5,016 bases of DNA. It comes from Sporomusa sp. GTDB lineage: Bacteria > Bacillota_C > Negativicutes > Sporomusales > Sporomusaceae. The notes under the pieces were generated by a model. That model was given only the letters and a program-made list of their open reading frames with translations, had not been told where the DNA came from and ran no database searches. Positions 4,870-5,016 of this stretch are shown here, in pieces; position 1 is the stretch's first letter; every line of letters starts with the position of its first letter. The stretch covers positions 1 to 5,016 of the forward strand of contig JAQSXM010000290.1 of assembly GCA_029256645.1 (NCBI GenBank). The letters run 5' to 3'. A program made the translations under genes and the position numbers.

Positions 4870-5016
4870 TTATACACGAAATGCAAGCTCTTGTACTCTT
4901 GTTGCCAGGCTGGTCAGCGATTCTATGGCTTTACTTATCTCATAGCTGGCAGCTTTCTGCTGTGAACTGATTTTATCAACCTCGTCTATTTCTTTTTCTA
5001 TCTGCGTGATTTCCCC
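4870..5016 (-). CDS. C-terminal end of a probable methyl-accepting chemotaxis protein
   Basis: The last 48 codons of a gene entering from the right edge, ending in TAA at 4872-4870. The residues read EITQIEKEIDEVDKISSQQK, then AASYEISKAIESLTSLATRV and a short tail. This is an amphipathic helix with heptad spacing and the SSQQKAASYEISKAI pattern seen at the end of MCP signalling domains, where the second helix of the cytoplasmic hairpin carries methylation sites. The receptor's sensing part lies outside the window. No CheR-docking pentapeptide is present at the end. A generic coiled-coil protein remains possible. The terminator 12 bases downstream confirms a real gene end. Confidence 0.6.
   Translation of the reverse strand, partial: GEITQIEKEIDEVDKISSQQKAASYEISKAIESLTSLATRVQELAFRV

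Overview
The window looks like chromosomal DNA of an anaerobic, Gram-positive-lineage (Firmicutes) bacterium. The grounds are moderate GC, strong AGGAGG-type ribosome binding sites, sigma-A-like promoters, and a pairing of a uroporphyrinogen-decarboxylase-family (URO-D) methyltransferase-like protein with a DUF1638 protein. That pairing is common in corrinoid-dependent methyl-transfer loci of acetogens such as Sporomusa relatives and of methanogens. The taxonomic guess is inference; no rRNA or other marker gene is present.

Layout from left to right. (1) 1-1046, minus strand: a membrane sensor protein with two membrane segments, HAMP, coiled coil, GAF and PAS domains, whose C-terminus lies beyond the left edge. 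It is preceded by an overlapping 23-codon hydrophobic mini-ORF (1043-1114) that carries the only good ribosome binding site. (2) 1252-1285: a terminator ending the next gene. (3) 1309-2415, minus strand: an intact 368-residue URO-D-family protein. (4) 2416-2913: a 498-base divergent regulatory region. It holds the URO-D promoter and a structured leader, the decayed 3' end of a second URO-D gene (2634-2666), and a second copy of the promoter element 202 bases away. (5) 2914-3866, plus strand: a LysR-type regulator broken by a -1 frameshift near 3567-3571. (6) 3924-3964: a hairpin between convergent genes. (7) 3997-4671, minus strand: a DUF1638 protein with its own strong promoter and an 18-bp perfect palindrome at the predicted start site. 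(8) 4833-4858: a terminator, then 4870-5016, minus strand, the last 48 residues of a probable methyl-accepting chemotaxis protein.

The most informative part is the divergent region. Two 43-base copies of one element (35/43 identical) each contain a TTGACG -35 box with a -10-like hexamer 17 bases downstream, in the URO-D direction. The remnant URO-D C-terminus lies between them. My reading is that the locus once had two tandem URO-D genes, each behind its own copy of a LysR-responsive promoter, diverging from the lysR gene. One URO-D copy has since been almost entirely deleted, and the regulator now carries a frameshift. If real, the locus is in regulatory and paralogue decay. If the frameshift is a sequencing error, the LysR protein probably still controls the remaining URO-D gene. 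No mobile element, CRISPR array, tRNA or rRNA is visible.
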